The notes under the pieces: generated by a model
What the model was told of the DNA's origin: nothing
Seen by the model: the letters and a program-made list of their open reading frames with translations, nothing else
Databases searched by the model: none
Origin: an uncultured Varibaculum sp.
Lineage (GTDB): Bacteria > Actinomycetota > Actinomycetes > Actinomycetales > Actinomycetaceae
DNA length: 7,171 bases
Reading direction: 5' to 3'
Assembly (NCBI RefSeq): GCF_902489465.1
Contig: NZ_CABTZZ010000061.1
Span: 1-7,171 of the forward strand
In this document: piece after piece, positions 1-6,218 of the stretch
How the letters are laid out: each line of letters opens with the position of its first letter
Position numbering within the stretch: position 1 is the first letter of the stretch
Position numbers and translations under genes: made by a program

Positions 1-163
1 TCAAGCAGAAGACGGCATACGAAATCGCCTCAGCCACCTCCACAGACAATTCTGCAGATATTGCTTTAGCGAGCGGTTTAGGAACGGCATAGGTTTCCTC
101 ACCGCTGGTGGGATCTTCACTAATGCTCGCGTAGTAGAGCTTGTCTAAACCAATAGTTGCCAT
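1..163 (-). CDS. Major tail (tube) protein, N-terminal fragment
   Basis: The frame opens at an ATG at 163 and runs off the left end. It begins MATIGLDKLYYASISEDP and continues through KPLAKAISAELSVEVAEAI, the recognisable N-terminus of the phi13-type siphovirus major tail protein, which polymerises into the tail tube. About 46 residues look genuine; those encoded by positions 1-25 come from adapter sequence and should be ignored. A ribosome site AAAGGA (170-175, complement) lies six bases before the ATG. The leader just upstream (AAAGAAAGG) resembles the leader of the head-closure gene, so 164-180 looks like original phage operon sequence. The gene lies where the major tail protein is expected, but the plus-strand GIY-YIG gene separates it from the rest of the operon. 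Its transcript must read through that gene's antisense strand or start in 164-260. Confidence 0.85.
   Translation of the reverse strand, partial: MATIGLDKLYYASISEDPTSGEETYAVPKPLAKAISAELSVEVAEAISYAVFCL
2..25. other. Illumina P7 adapter sequence at contig edge (artefact)
   Basis: Positions 2-22 are identical to the first 21 bases of the P7 flow-cell adapter. Positions 2-25 match the 24-base adapter with one difference (A for G at 23). A chance match this long is not credible. The adapter sits at the very end of the window and runs into the major tail gene, so it should be trimmed. Homologous tail proteins usually read like AEA(I/T)LYADDG at this point. The adapter complement holds GTATGCCG, which would also encode the Y-A part of that motif, so a short shared word may have led the assembler from the real gene into adapter. 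The match is seen directly; the route is inferred. Confidence 0.93.
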
Positions 164-245
164 GGTATTTCCTTTCTTTTGGATCCTCGTATTGAGGGGT
201 GAAATGTTTTTTCTCAGTTATTCTTGAGGTTAGGTGCGTGTGAAC

Positions 246-251
246 GAAGGG
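246..251 (+). promoter_or_regulatory. Ribosome binding site of the GIY-YIG gene
   Basis: GAAGGG lies 10 bases before the ATG at 262 and 7 before an in-frame GTG at 259. It is only one base from the GTG at 253, too close for that codon to be the start. A stop in frame at 241-243 closes the frame upstream. Known relatives begin MARGK, which supports ATG 262. No convincing promoter is visible in 164-245; TTGAGG at 192-197 has only a poor -10 partner. Confidence 0.5.
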
Positions 252-261
252 CGTGGTTGTG

Positions 262-1170
262 ATGGCGCGTGGTAAAGCGGTAGAGCTTTTTCTGGTCGAT
301 GGAACCCCGGGAGGTATGGCTACTGCCGGGATAGCGGATTGGACGGGTATCCTCACCTCTGCACGCCGCGATCAACTTTCCCAGCTTTATAAGCGAGAGG
401 AAGCCAATAGTAACGGCGTATATATCCTCCTTGGTAATGACCCCGAAGCTATTGAGAACACCTGGTGCTACATCGGCAAGACAGAAAACTTTGTAGAGCG
501 CTTACGCGATCATGACAAAAAGAAACCACAGTGGGAAAAGGTCGTTATTATTGCGAGCTTGCAACGATCTTTTAACGAGGGACATTGGGGCTATTTAGAA
601 GCCCGTCTGGTTGAAATCGCCAAGAATGCTGAGCGCTGTTCTATGCCCGATAACAAACAAACCCCTCGGGTTAGGAAGCTTTCTGAAGCGCAACGAGCAT
701 CAGCAGAATCATTCTTAGACAATATGAAGCTAATTTTGCCAATCCTGGGAGTCAACGTTTTGCGATCCCCAGAAAATACCGTGCAACCAGCTACCACTCA
801 GATAGCTTCTTCGCCTATTTTCCATCTGCGCAGACAAAAAGATCGGATAGATGCCTCTATGCAACTGATCGATGGAGAGTTTTTCCTCCTCAAAGGATCA
901 ATCGTGGTTGCTAGCTGGGAAACCAGCAAAGCCAGAAGCCAGGCAACGGTTAACTCGTATGCGACTATAGCTAGTCGTCACCAAAAGTTAGTTAGTGATG
1001 GGTCAATCCGCATAGAAGATAATCGCGGCGTGGTCACCCGGGATATTGCTTTTACTTCTCCCTCAGCCGCAGCCGCCATAGTTCTAGGCACCTCCGCCAA
1101 CGGTAGAGCACGCTGGGAAAATGATGAGGGACAAAATTATGGAGCCTGGGAGGAAAACAATAACTCCTAG
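262..1170 (+). CDS. GIY-YIG nuclease family protein with C-terminal DUF4357-type segment
   Basis: This 302-residue protein opens MARGKAVELFLVDGTPGG, typical of a bacterial GIY-YIG family found as stand-alone genes. The nuclease domain spans about residues 50-125: G52-V-Y54 is the GIY element, Y70-I-G72 the YIG element, R80 with H84 the helix arginine region, and E113 in YLEARL the metal-binding glutamate. The catalytic set therefore looks complete. Residues 262-296 (FTSPSAAAAIVLGTSANG and the following W, E and G positions) match the DUF4357 signature often found after this nuclease. No membrane segment or signal peptide is visible. The gene faces against the late operon, between the tail-terminator-position gene and the major tail gene, and its stop overlaps the convergent phage stop by four bases. 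By position it could be a free-standing homing-type endonuclease; by family it looks more like bacterial cargo of unsettled function. Family assignment is sure, role is not. Confidence 0.9.
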   Translation: MARGKAVELFLVDGTPGGMATAGIADWTGILTSARRDQLSQLYKREEANSNGVYILLGNDPEAIENTWCYIGKTENFVERLRDHDKKKPQWEKVVIIASLQRSFNEGHWGYLEARLVEIAKNAERCSMPDNKQTPRVRKLSEAQRASAESFLDNMKLILPILGVNVLRSPENTVQPATTQIASSPIFHLRRQKDRIDASMQLIDGEFFLLKGSIVVASWETSKARSQATVNSYATIASRHQKLVSDGSIRIEDNRGVVTRDIAFTSPSAAAAIVLGTSANGRARWENDEGQNYGAWEENNNS

Positions 1171-1514
1171 AAAATAGTCGGCGAATAATCCGCGATGTCG
1201 ATTGAATAATGGTGGTAGCCGGTATCGTCCTCGTATCCGATATAACTCCTGCCTGTAATAACCAGGCGAGCGCTAATTAGAGCTTTCGTGATCTGGTCTC
1301 TTAGTGCCAAATAGTTGGTTTTCGTGAACAGGCTGATTCGGGCTTCTTCTATTTCGATACCGGGGGTGTTGTCGGCGAAGATCTCGAAAGAATCTGTTAA
1401 CGGGGTAAAGACTAGATACGTGTCAGGGGCTGGGGAATCGGTGTAGCAGCTGACTGCATAGGCGAACCCAAGTTGTTTAGCTATGTGGCTTAGGTTTTCT
1501 AAAAGCCCGCTCAT
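1167..1514 (-). CDS. Tail completion protein in tail-terminator position
   Basis: This 115-residue protein starts at ATG 1514, overlapping the stop of the preceding gene in an ATGA junction, so translation is probably coupled. It contains TYLVFTPLTDSFEIFADN (32-49), EEARISLFTKTNY (56-68) and GYEDDTGYHHYSIDIA (93-108). I recognise these from a family of small proteins in Gram-positive siphovirus morphogenesis operons, next to HK97-gp10-like and major tail genes. It fills the place of the tail terminator (DUF3168-like) protein, which caps the tube and joins it to the head connector. Exact family membership is inferred from position as much as from sequence. It ends at a TAG inside the CTAG that also holds the stop of the convergent GIY-YIG gene. 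Length and ends look intact. Confidence 0.75.
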   Translation of the reverse strand: MSGLLENLSHIAKQLGFAYAVSCYTDSPAPDTYLVFTPLTDSFEIFADNTPGIEIEEARISLFTKTNYLALRDQITKALISARLVITGRSYIGYEDDTGYHHYSIDIADYSPTIF

Positions 1515-1948
1515 GGTTTCACCTGTTCGATTCGCGCGGCTAGCGTTTGTTTCATTGCGGCTATTGCGGCTCGCCTGGTTTGGGAACGCGTGGGAGCTAG
1601 GAAGGGTCTAGCGGGCTGGTTGGAGCGCCCGTGTTCAAGAACGTTAGCGATTAGTGCGTTAGGCCTACCATCGTCTCGGTTCTCGGCGAAACCAACTTTA
1701 ATGTTATAGTCGCCACGGCTATTGACTTTTACTGGCGCGGTTCCTAACGCTTTGGCGAGCTGACCGGTAGAACGGGAGGGCTGTTTTGTATTCGAACCGA
1801 TTGCTGCAGAAAGGTTAGAGCGCATACGCGGCTCCACGATATTAGCCCCGGCTTTAAGCACTTGCTCAGCGGAGTTATCAATGAGGCTGCTGGCTGAGTC
1901 GAGTGCGTCAATGAAATCGTTGGGAAGCTTGATTTGTACTCTAGCCAT
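1511..1948 (-). CDS. HK97-gp10-like head-tail joining / tail completion protein
   Basis: The 145-residue protein begins MARVQIKLPNDFIDALDSA and has the usual layout of HK97 gp10 relatives. An N-terminal helical region with a conserved AGANIVEPRMRSN-like stretch (33-45) is followed by TGQLAKAL (61-68), a beta segment ending VGF (85-87), and the family hallmark VLEHGRSNQPARPFLAPT (103-120). It ends in a basic helix. The family belongs to the neck/tail-completion set assembled after DNA packaging. Start ATG 1948 shares one base with the upstream stop (TGATG), and a GGAG ribosome site lies about ten bases upstream, indicating coupled translation with both neighbours. Nothing suggests truncation. 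Confidence 0.85.
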   Translation of the reverse strand: MARVQIKLPNDFIDALDSASSLIDNSAEQVLKAGANIVEPRMRSNLSAAIGSNTKQPSRSTGQLAKALGTAPVKVNSRGDYNIKVGFAENRDDGRPNALIANVLEHGRSNQPARPFLAPTRSQTRRAAIAAMKQTLAARIEQVKP

Positions 1949-2280
1949 CAGGGTGCTCCTTCTGCTTCGGTGCGGTGAGCCAAAATCTCGACATAGCGGC
2001 CGATAGGTTCAACAGCATCAATAACGTACCTGCCACGTGCGGAGCTGATTTCCATCGCCTCGGTTATTTTTACGCCGGGTATTGCTCTGATCCGGAATAA
2101 CAGGTCTGCTTTGGTGTAGGCGGCGCGGTTGACCCAAGCCGGTGAAGCGTGCTGCACTTCCATATATGCGCGCACCGAAGCAATAACCTCATCACCAGTA
2201 GTGGCGAACCCGGCAGCGTCTTTAGTAACCACTGGCTGTATCAAGTCGATATGCTCGCTCATTTTTCCTAACGTTGCCAT
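1948..2280 (-). CDS. Phage head closure protein (head-tail adaptor)
   Basis: The 110-residue protein has the pattern of the SPP1 gp16 / head-tail adaptor family. An N-terminal strand MSEHIDLIQPVVTKDAAGF is followed by a central run in which tested-for-charge strands alternate (LLFRIRAIPGVKITEAMEI) and a C-terminal RYVIDAVEPIGRYVEILAHR. Members bind below the connector ring and close the DNA exit channel before tail attachment. The start used is ATG 2280, with AAAGG (2289-2293, complement) eight bases upstream; an internal ATG at 2262 with AGGA close by is an alternative that would remove six residues. The short leader contains the 8-base palindrome GGCGCGCC. The gene follows the gp6-like connector at the expected place. 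Confidence 0.82.
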   Translation of the reverse strand: MATLGKMSEHIDLIQPVVTKDAAGFATTGDEVIASVRAYMEVQHASPAWVNRAAYTKADLLFRIRAIPGVKITEAMEISSARGRYVIDAVEPIGRYVEILAHRTEAEGAP

Positions 2281-2295
2281 CAGGCGCGCCTTTCT

Positions 2296-2613
2296 TTAGA
2301 TTTTCCAGTCCCGATCCAGACGAAGCAGGGTATTAACTGCGTTCCACACGGCGCGGGCAGCATCGGTTTTGTCTGCCCAAAACCCGGCGGTTGCTCCATC
2401 TCTGGATTCGTAGAAATGGGTGGCGAGCATAATAATGCCTTGCCGGGTTGCCTGCGACATGGGCTGCGTTTGGTAGTAGCCCTCGGGCAGATGTTGGTAA
2501 GCGGTGGCATAGGAGATGGCAGCCAAAACAAACGAGGCAATCAAAGAATCATCCTCGCTATGGTTGACCAGTAGATTCTGCTTGACTAAGGCCATGAGTT
2601 CGTCTGTTTTCAT
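2296..2613 (-). CDS. HK97 gp6-like head-tail connector protein
   Basis: A small, mostly helical protein of 105 residues from the chosen start. The pattern MKTDELMALVKQNLLVNHSE, then DDSLIASFVLAAISYATAYQ, then QGIIMLATHFYESRD, then VNTLLRLDRDW is that of the phage connector family that forms a ring under the portal. I place the start at ATG 2613. A longer frame opens with GTG at 2622, but that codon overlaps the strong AGGAGG site at 2622-2627, which sits eight bases from ATG 2613 and fixes the shorter start. It lies 29 bases downstream of the capsid gene and 15 upstream of the head-closure gene, in the standard order. Confidence 0.85.
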   Translation of the reverse strand: MKTDELMALVKQNLLVNHSEDDSLIASFVLAAISYATAYQHLPEGYYQTQPMSQATRQGIIMLATHFYESRDGATAGFWADKTDAARAVWNAVNTLLRLDRDWKI

Positions 2614-2621
2614 GGCTGCCA

Positions 2622-2627
2622 CCTCCT
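2622..2627 (-). promoter_or_regulatory. Ribosome binding site deciding the connector gene start
   Basis: A full consensus AGGAGG on the minus strand with an eight-base gap to ATG 2613. It overlaps the alternative GTG at 2620-2622 and so rules that codon out as a practical start. Confidence 0.75.
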
Positions 2628-2642
2628 AACTATTTTTATGGT

Positions 2643-3860
2643 TTACCCCGCGGTCTTCTGGGTAAGAACCTTGATCGCTTCGGGCAAGACGAGCTTGCCG
2701 TCTAGGCGTTGGGAGGCGAGGAACCCGATCTGCCCGGTGGTTGCAAATAACTCGTTTAAGCGTTTGAAGGAGCGGCCTTGCCGGTCAGCAATCCAATAAA
2801 AACCGAGGTCACCGAACGCTACTGTGCGCGCCCCCGCTTTAAGCTCAGGTGCAAAAACACTGGTGTAGACGGGTCGTCCAAGAATCATGTCGGGAGTCCC
2901 AGCAGTTATCGCCGGTTGCCACAGGTACTGCCCGTTACCGTCTTTGAGCTTGCGTACGGTCTTTATTGTTGCATCGTTCATCAGCCACACCGCACGCGCC
3001 CGGTAGGGGGAGCGCAAACTATAGTGCAGATCGATGAGTTCATCAGCGCTAATGTCGGTAGGCTTGGCACTGGTCACGCCTAAGTCTGCTCCGCCGGTGG
3101 GGTTGAAGATACCGGTGGGTTTACCTTTACCATCGCCAACCAGGAAGGCTTCTTCTTCAGCAGCCCCAATACGGCGAGCAAACTCGCTCGCTAGGTATTG
3201 TTCAACGTTAAATGCTGCATCGTTGAGCAGTTCTTCGCTGATTTTGAGGAAGGTACCCAGCTTGAACGCCGACAGGGAGATTTGGGTGAAGGCTTCATCG
3301 GATTCGTTGTATGGTTTGCCTTCATCCAGCCAGGTAGCGGTGCCATGGGTAGACACGACAGGGATCTTGCGATCCCCGCTAGTGGTCTGAATAACCTTGG
3401 CGAGGGTGCGCATGATGTTTTGGTCGGCTAAAGACTGCACTAGGGTGCGTTCGAACTCGTCAGGCACTAGGTATCCGCCCTCAGAATCCACCCCCTCGCT
3501 TAGCGCATTCCTTACTTCCATGGGTGAGGTGTTAAGCCGCATCGCATCCCAAAACGCCCGCTTGTAGGAAGCTGTAGCACGGGCAGGCTTGACCTTACTG
3601 TCTTCGCCCATACCGCTTCCAGGAGCGGAAGTGATGGGATTACAGGTCGCCTTGGCAAGAGTGTTTTCTAGGCGTTCGGCTCGCTCACATCGAGCAATCT
3701 CGCCGCTAAGTGCCTCAATCTCGGCCTCCATTTTGGCGTAGGCCGCGTCATCTTCGGCGTTTAGACAGCCAGTCTCGCTATCGCGCCGCTCATCTAGAAA
3801 CTTCTTAGCCTTATTCCAGGTTTGGGCACGCCGGGTATACAAATCAGTAACAGTAGTCAT
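2643..3860 (-). CDS. Major capsid protein, HK97 fold
   Basis: The 405-residue protein shows the HK97 layout. Residues 1-70 are charged and helical (coiled-coil-like, the delta/scaffold region), followed by a loose linker about 71-98 rich in small residues where the prohead protease should cut. The capsid body follows: SEGVDSEGGYLVPDEF (121-136) opens the mature subunit, WLDEGKPYNESDEAF (177-191) is the E-loop region, KISEELLND (206-214) the spine helix, LVGDGKGKPTGIFN (240-253) a family hallmark, and GRPVYTS (328-334) the P-domain strand. Start ATG 3860 has AGAGGA (3872-3877, complement) upstream with a long, 11-base gap. The gene directly follows the protease. Whether subunits crosslink as in HK97 cannot be told without an alignment of the E-loop lysine and P-domain asparagine. 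The exact cleavage site is not determinable by eye. Confidence 0.95.
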   Translation of the reverse strand: MTTVTDLYTRRAQTWNKAKKFLDERRDSETGCLNAEDDAAYAKMEAEIEALSGEIARCERAERLENTLAKATCNPITSAPGSGMGEDSKVKPARATASYKRAFWDAMRLNTSPMEVRNALSEGVDSEGGYLVPDEFERTLVQSLADQNIMRTLAKVIQTTSGDRKIPVVSTHGTATWLDEGKPYNESDEAFTQISLSAFKLGTFLKISEELLNDAAFNVEQYLASEFARRIGAAEEEAFLVGDGKGKPTGIFNPTGGADLGVTSAKPTDISADELIDLHYSLRSPYRARAVWLMNDATIKTVRKLKDGNGQYLWQPAITAGTPDMILGRPVYTSVFAPELKAGARTVAFGDLGFYWIADRQGRSFKRLNELFATTGQIGFLASQRLDGKLVLPEAIKVLTQKTAG

Positions 3861-3882
3861 AATGGAATATTTCCTCTCTTAG

Positions 3883-4758
3883 TTAATGGGGTTGGTTGGT
3901 TAAATGGGCGTATAAATCAACAACCCGCCGACCACAAGAGGCAGCGGGCTTTAAACAAGGATGGTCACTTACAGGAGGCGGCGGCCCGGGAGGGGCAGCA
4001 CTTTTACCGTGCATAGCTAGTTGGGCAACAAGTTGTTGCTCTGAAACCTTTCTGGAAAACACCACGCCGAGCTCATTTTTCGCTCGCCCCGGTACTTTCT
4101 TGCTCACCGATTCTTCATCCTCGCCATCACCAGGATCATCACGCTTGTCAGGATTGGCCTTATCGGGCTCGTCATCTTTGTCTGGATAAGGGGCTTGTTT
4201 GCTGGTGAGGATTTCATTTGCGAACCCCAAGTCGATAGCAGCTGTCGCGTCCATCCATGTCTCCATATCCATGAGCTTGGAAAGTTTCGCCCGGGACAAG
4301 CCAGTTTTTAGCTGGTAGGCGTTGATAATCGAGTCTTTGACCGATTCAAGCATGTCCAGGGCACGCGACAGCTCGGTTTTATCACCCATAGCGAGCGTGG
4401 CGGGATTATGGATCATGAGCATCGAAACCGGGCTCATAGCCACCGTGGACGCCGCCATAGCAATCACAGATGCCGCCGATGCCGCGATCCCGTCAATATT
4501 CACCGTGACTTTACCGGGATAATCCAGCAGCATGTTATAGATACGAGCAGCTGCCACTACGTCACCGCCAGGCGAATTCAACCAGATAGTGACCGGCCCA
4601 GACCCCGCGTTTAACTCGGAGGCAAAAACCGCTGGGGTTATGTCATCATCTAGCCATGATTCCTCAGCGATAACCCCGTTAATACGCAAAACCCTTTCAC
4701 CCCCATCACTGTTCGGGCTGGTTTCCTGTGGGGTTAGCCAGTTCCAAAAACGCTTCAC
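3883..4758 (-). CDS. ClpP-like prohead (head maturation) protease
   Basis: The 291-residue protein has a ClpP/S49-like serine protease core at about residues 22-186. It contains WLNSPGGDVVAAARIYNML (59-77), the nucleophile motif DGIAASAASVIAMAA (89-103) with likely Ser94, MIHNP with His117, and METWMDATAAIDLGFANEI (165-183), where Glu166 or Asp164 would complete the triad. It is expected to remove the capsid delta region. After the core comes an acidic linker (about 190-216) with three PDK repeats. The tail has the conserved element GVVFSRKVSEQQLVAQL (231-247), a proline cluster PPGPPPP (256-262), and a closing VVDLYAHLTN that resembles the usual end of this family, so the reading frame is probably intact. 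It starts at GTG 4758, overlapping the portal stop as GTGA, with AGGAGG (4764-4769, complement) five bases upstream. Confidence 0.93.
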   Translation of the reverse strand: MKRFWNWLTPQETSPNSDGGERVLRINGVIAEESWLDDDITPAVFASELNAGSGPVTIWLNSPGGDVVAAARIYNMLLDYPGKVTVNIDGIAASAASVIAMAASTVAMSPVSMLMIHNPATLAMGDKTELSRALDMLESVKDSIINAYQLKTGLSRAKLSKLMDMETWMDATAAIDLGFANEILTSKQAPYPDKDDEPDKANPDKRDDPGDGEDEESVSKKVPGRAKNELGVVFSRKVSEQQLVAQLAMHGKSAAPPGPPPPVSDHPCLKPAASCGRRVVDLYAHLTNQPH

Positions 4759-6065
4759 ATTTTCCTCCTCAATAGTTGGTTCTCTCTAGGTTCTTTAGGC
4801 ACTTCATCACCAGACTCGCCTTTATCGGCTTGTTGGGAGTCGGCATAAGCCCCAGCCATAGGAAGCGGGAGCATGTTCCCGTTCACTAGGTACAGATCCC
4901 CGCCATCGACCTCATCGATCCGGTCAAGGTTTTCTAACTCTCGGATATCGTTGGCGCTCATCCACCCGTTTTGGCGAGCTACCGCGTATCCCTCCATACG
5001 CGACTGGTAATCCCCGCGCAGCAACCCCTCGACATTGAACTTCACAAACAACTGCTGCTTTTCACGCGGGTTCAACAGAGTTTTCGTGATGGCTTGTTCC
5101 CAGCGGACTACCCACGGATCAAGCGTGTATTTCACGAACTCTAAAGACTGCTGCTCAATATTGCTGAAGCTAGATTTTTCCAGGTCACCGATCATGTGGG
5201 GCGGAATACGGAAAATCCGGGCGATCTCATTGAGCTGAAACTTTCTCGTTTCAAGAAACTGCGCCTGCTCCGGAGACACGCTAATCGGCGTGTATTTCAT
5301 TCCCTCTTCCAAAACAGCGACCTTATTGCCGTTCTTCGCACCACCAAAGGTAGCCTGCCAGGACTCACGCACCCGAGAAGGATCCTTAATCGTGCCAGGA
5401 TGCTCTAACACCCCGCCAGGAGCCGCACCATTAGCAAAAAATGAGGCACCGTAATCTTCGGTAGCCTGCGCGAGTCCGATAGCGTTTTTTGCCATCGCGA
5501 TTGGGGAATATCCAACCAATCCATCGAAACCAAGACCTGGAATATGAAGCACATCATTAGGGGTAAGCCGAATGGTTTGGTACTCTCCTGCGGGTTCGTC
5601 CCAGCTGGTTTGGTATTCGTAATACAAAGCGTTGCTGTCCAGATCCCTGCCTACGCTCATCCGATTCGGTTGCAGCGGATACAGTCCAATGACTTCGCCT
5701 AGACCGTTACGCACTACCTGAGCGAACGCGTTACCCCACAACAACAGGTGCGTCATGAGCGTTTCTCTAAATACGAAGCTCGTCATCTCGGGGTTCGGCT
5801 CATCATGCAACAGCCGGTATAAGGGGTGGTCGAGGGCTTTTTCCTTGCCGCCACCGTCCTTGTAACGGTATACGTGCAGTGGTAGCCCGGCTATCGCTTC
5901 GGCCAGGATCCTCACGCACGAATACACGGCGGTCATTTGCATCGCGCTACGTTCGGTCACCGGACGCCCAGCAGATGTCGGCCCAAACAAAAAGCTGTAG
6001 CTAGTGGACAGTTGATGGTCATCGACTGGTTTCGGTCTGCCGCGTAGCCAGTTGAATAGGCCCAT
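4755..6065 (-). CDS. Portal protein, HK97 family
   Basis: The 436-residue protein is of usual length. Hallmarks in order are MGLFNWLRGR, the helix AVYSCVRILAEAIAGLPLHV (46-65), HPLYRLLHDEPNPEMTSFVF (80-99), LLLWGNAFAQVVRN (107-120), GYSPIAMAKNAIG (185-197), the region RKFQLNEIARIFRIPPHMIG (274-293), then SNIEQQSLEFVKYTLDPW (301-318). The C-terminal part NGWMSANDIRELENLDRID (366-384) is the crown-proximal segment. The portal forms the dodecameric ring at one capsid vertex through which terminase pumps DNA and to which the connector binds. Start ATG 6065 has AGGAG (6073-6077, complement) seven bases upstream. In related phages the terminase gene lies immediately upstream; here a divergent cargo gene separates them by about 860 bases. 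Confidence 0.95.
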   Translation of the reverse strand: MGLFNWLRGRPKPVDDHQLSTSYSFLFGPTSAGRPVTERSAMQMTAVYSCVRILAEAIAGLPLHVYRYKDGGGKEKALDHPLYRLLHDEPNPEMTSFVFRETLMTHLLLWGNAFAQVVRNGLGEVIGLYPLQPNRMSVGRDLDSNALYYEYQTSWDEPAGEYQTIRLTPNDVLHIPGLGFDGLVGYSPIAMAKNAIGLAQATEDYGASFFANGAAPGGVLEHPGTIKDPSRVRESWQATFGGAKNGNKVAVLEEGMKYTPISVSPEQAQFLETRKFQLNEIARIFRIPPHMIGDLEKSSFSNIEQQSLEFVKYTLDPWVVRWEQAITKTLLNPREKQQLFVKFNVEGLLRGDYQSRMEGYAVARQNGWMSANDIRELENLDRIDEVDGGDLYLVNGNMLPLPMAGAYADSQQADKGESGDEVPKEPRENQLLRRKM

Positions 6066-6169
6066 GATAACGCTCCTAAAATTGAGACTAGGTGAATTTG
6101 TCTGATGTACTTGACGCGAGTGGTCGGAGTGTGATTACATTGAGGTACGGAGGCGCAGAAAGCGTTATC
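6066..6169. repeat. Inverted 9-bp repeat in the portal leader
   Basis: GATAACGCT at 6066-6074 and its exact complement AGCGTTATC at 6161-6169 are separated by 86 bases. On the minus-strand transcript the second arm lies directly before the portal ATG and takes in the edge of its ribosome site, so pairing could reduce access to the start. With arms of nine bases and a long loop this may also be chance. Confidence 0.35.
6111..6140 (+). promoter_or_regulatory. Candidate promoter of the 217-residue cargo gene
   Basis: TTGACG (6111-6116) is a near-consensus -35 box. After 18 bases comes TTACAT (6135-6140), a weak -10 box that is preceded by TG one base away (6132-6133), the extended -10 arrangement. 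It points towards the plus-strand gene at 6219 and leaves a leader of roughly 70 bases. No other nearby gene needs a plus-strand promoter. The weak -10 keeps confidence moderate. Confidence 0.4.
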
Positions 6170-6186
6170 CAGTCCAAAAAAGACAC

Positions 6187-6200
6187 GTCACCTCGGTGAC
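6187..6200. promoter_or_regulatory. Palindrome GTCACC-TC-GGTGAC, possible operator or leader hairpin
   Basis: Two perfect 6-base arms around a 2-base spacer lie downstream of the candidate promoter and about seven bases before the ribosome site GAAAGGA (6207-6213), itself five bases from ATG 6219. The placement fits an operator for a DNA-binding protein, perhaps autoregulation by the helix-turn-helix-like product of this gene, or a small hairpin in the mRNA leader. A two-base loop is tight for RNA, which favours DNA binding. Confidence 0.35.
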
Positions 6201-6218
6201 CTGATCGAAAGGATCATT

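Noticed and set aside
184..1236. 9-bp direct repeat TCCTCGTAT at 184-192 and 1228-1236, flanking the GIY-YIG gene
   Set aside because: The right copy lies inside the coding sequence of the tail-terminator-position gene, not at the insert boundary, and a 9-base match between two such stretches can occur by chance.
2283..2290. Palindrome GGCGCGCC before the head-closure gene
   Set aside because: An isolated 8-base palindrome in a short leader without flanking dyad symmetry or T-run; no support for a regulatory role.
2280..2540. 86-residue minus-strand ORF overlapping the connector gene
   Set aside because: It lies in another frame of a well-supported connector gene and its translation has low-complexity Pro/Cys/Arg content with no recognisable pattern.
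3922..3952. GC-rich imperfect stem (CCCGC with GCGGG) near the end of the protease gene, possible terminator
   Set aside because: Only five solid pairs followed by mismatches, no T-run on the minus strand, and the sequence codes for the protease C-terminus.
3883..4040. Suspected frameshift giving the proline-rich protease C-terminus
   Set aside because: The final segment VVDLYAHLTN still resembles the usual family ending, so the frame is most likely intact and the proline stretch is a linker.
4589..5408. Plus-strand ORFs of 66-70 residues across the portal and protease genes
   Set aside because: They are antisense shadows of strongly supported genes and lack ribosome sites or family features.
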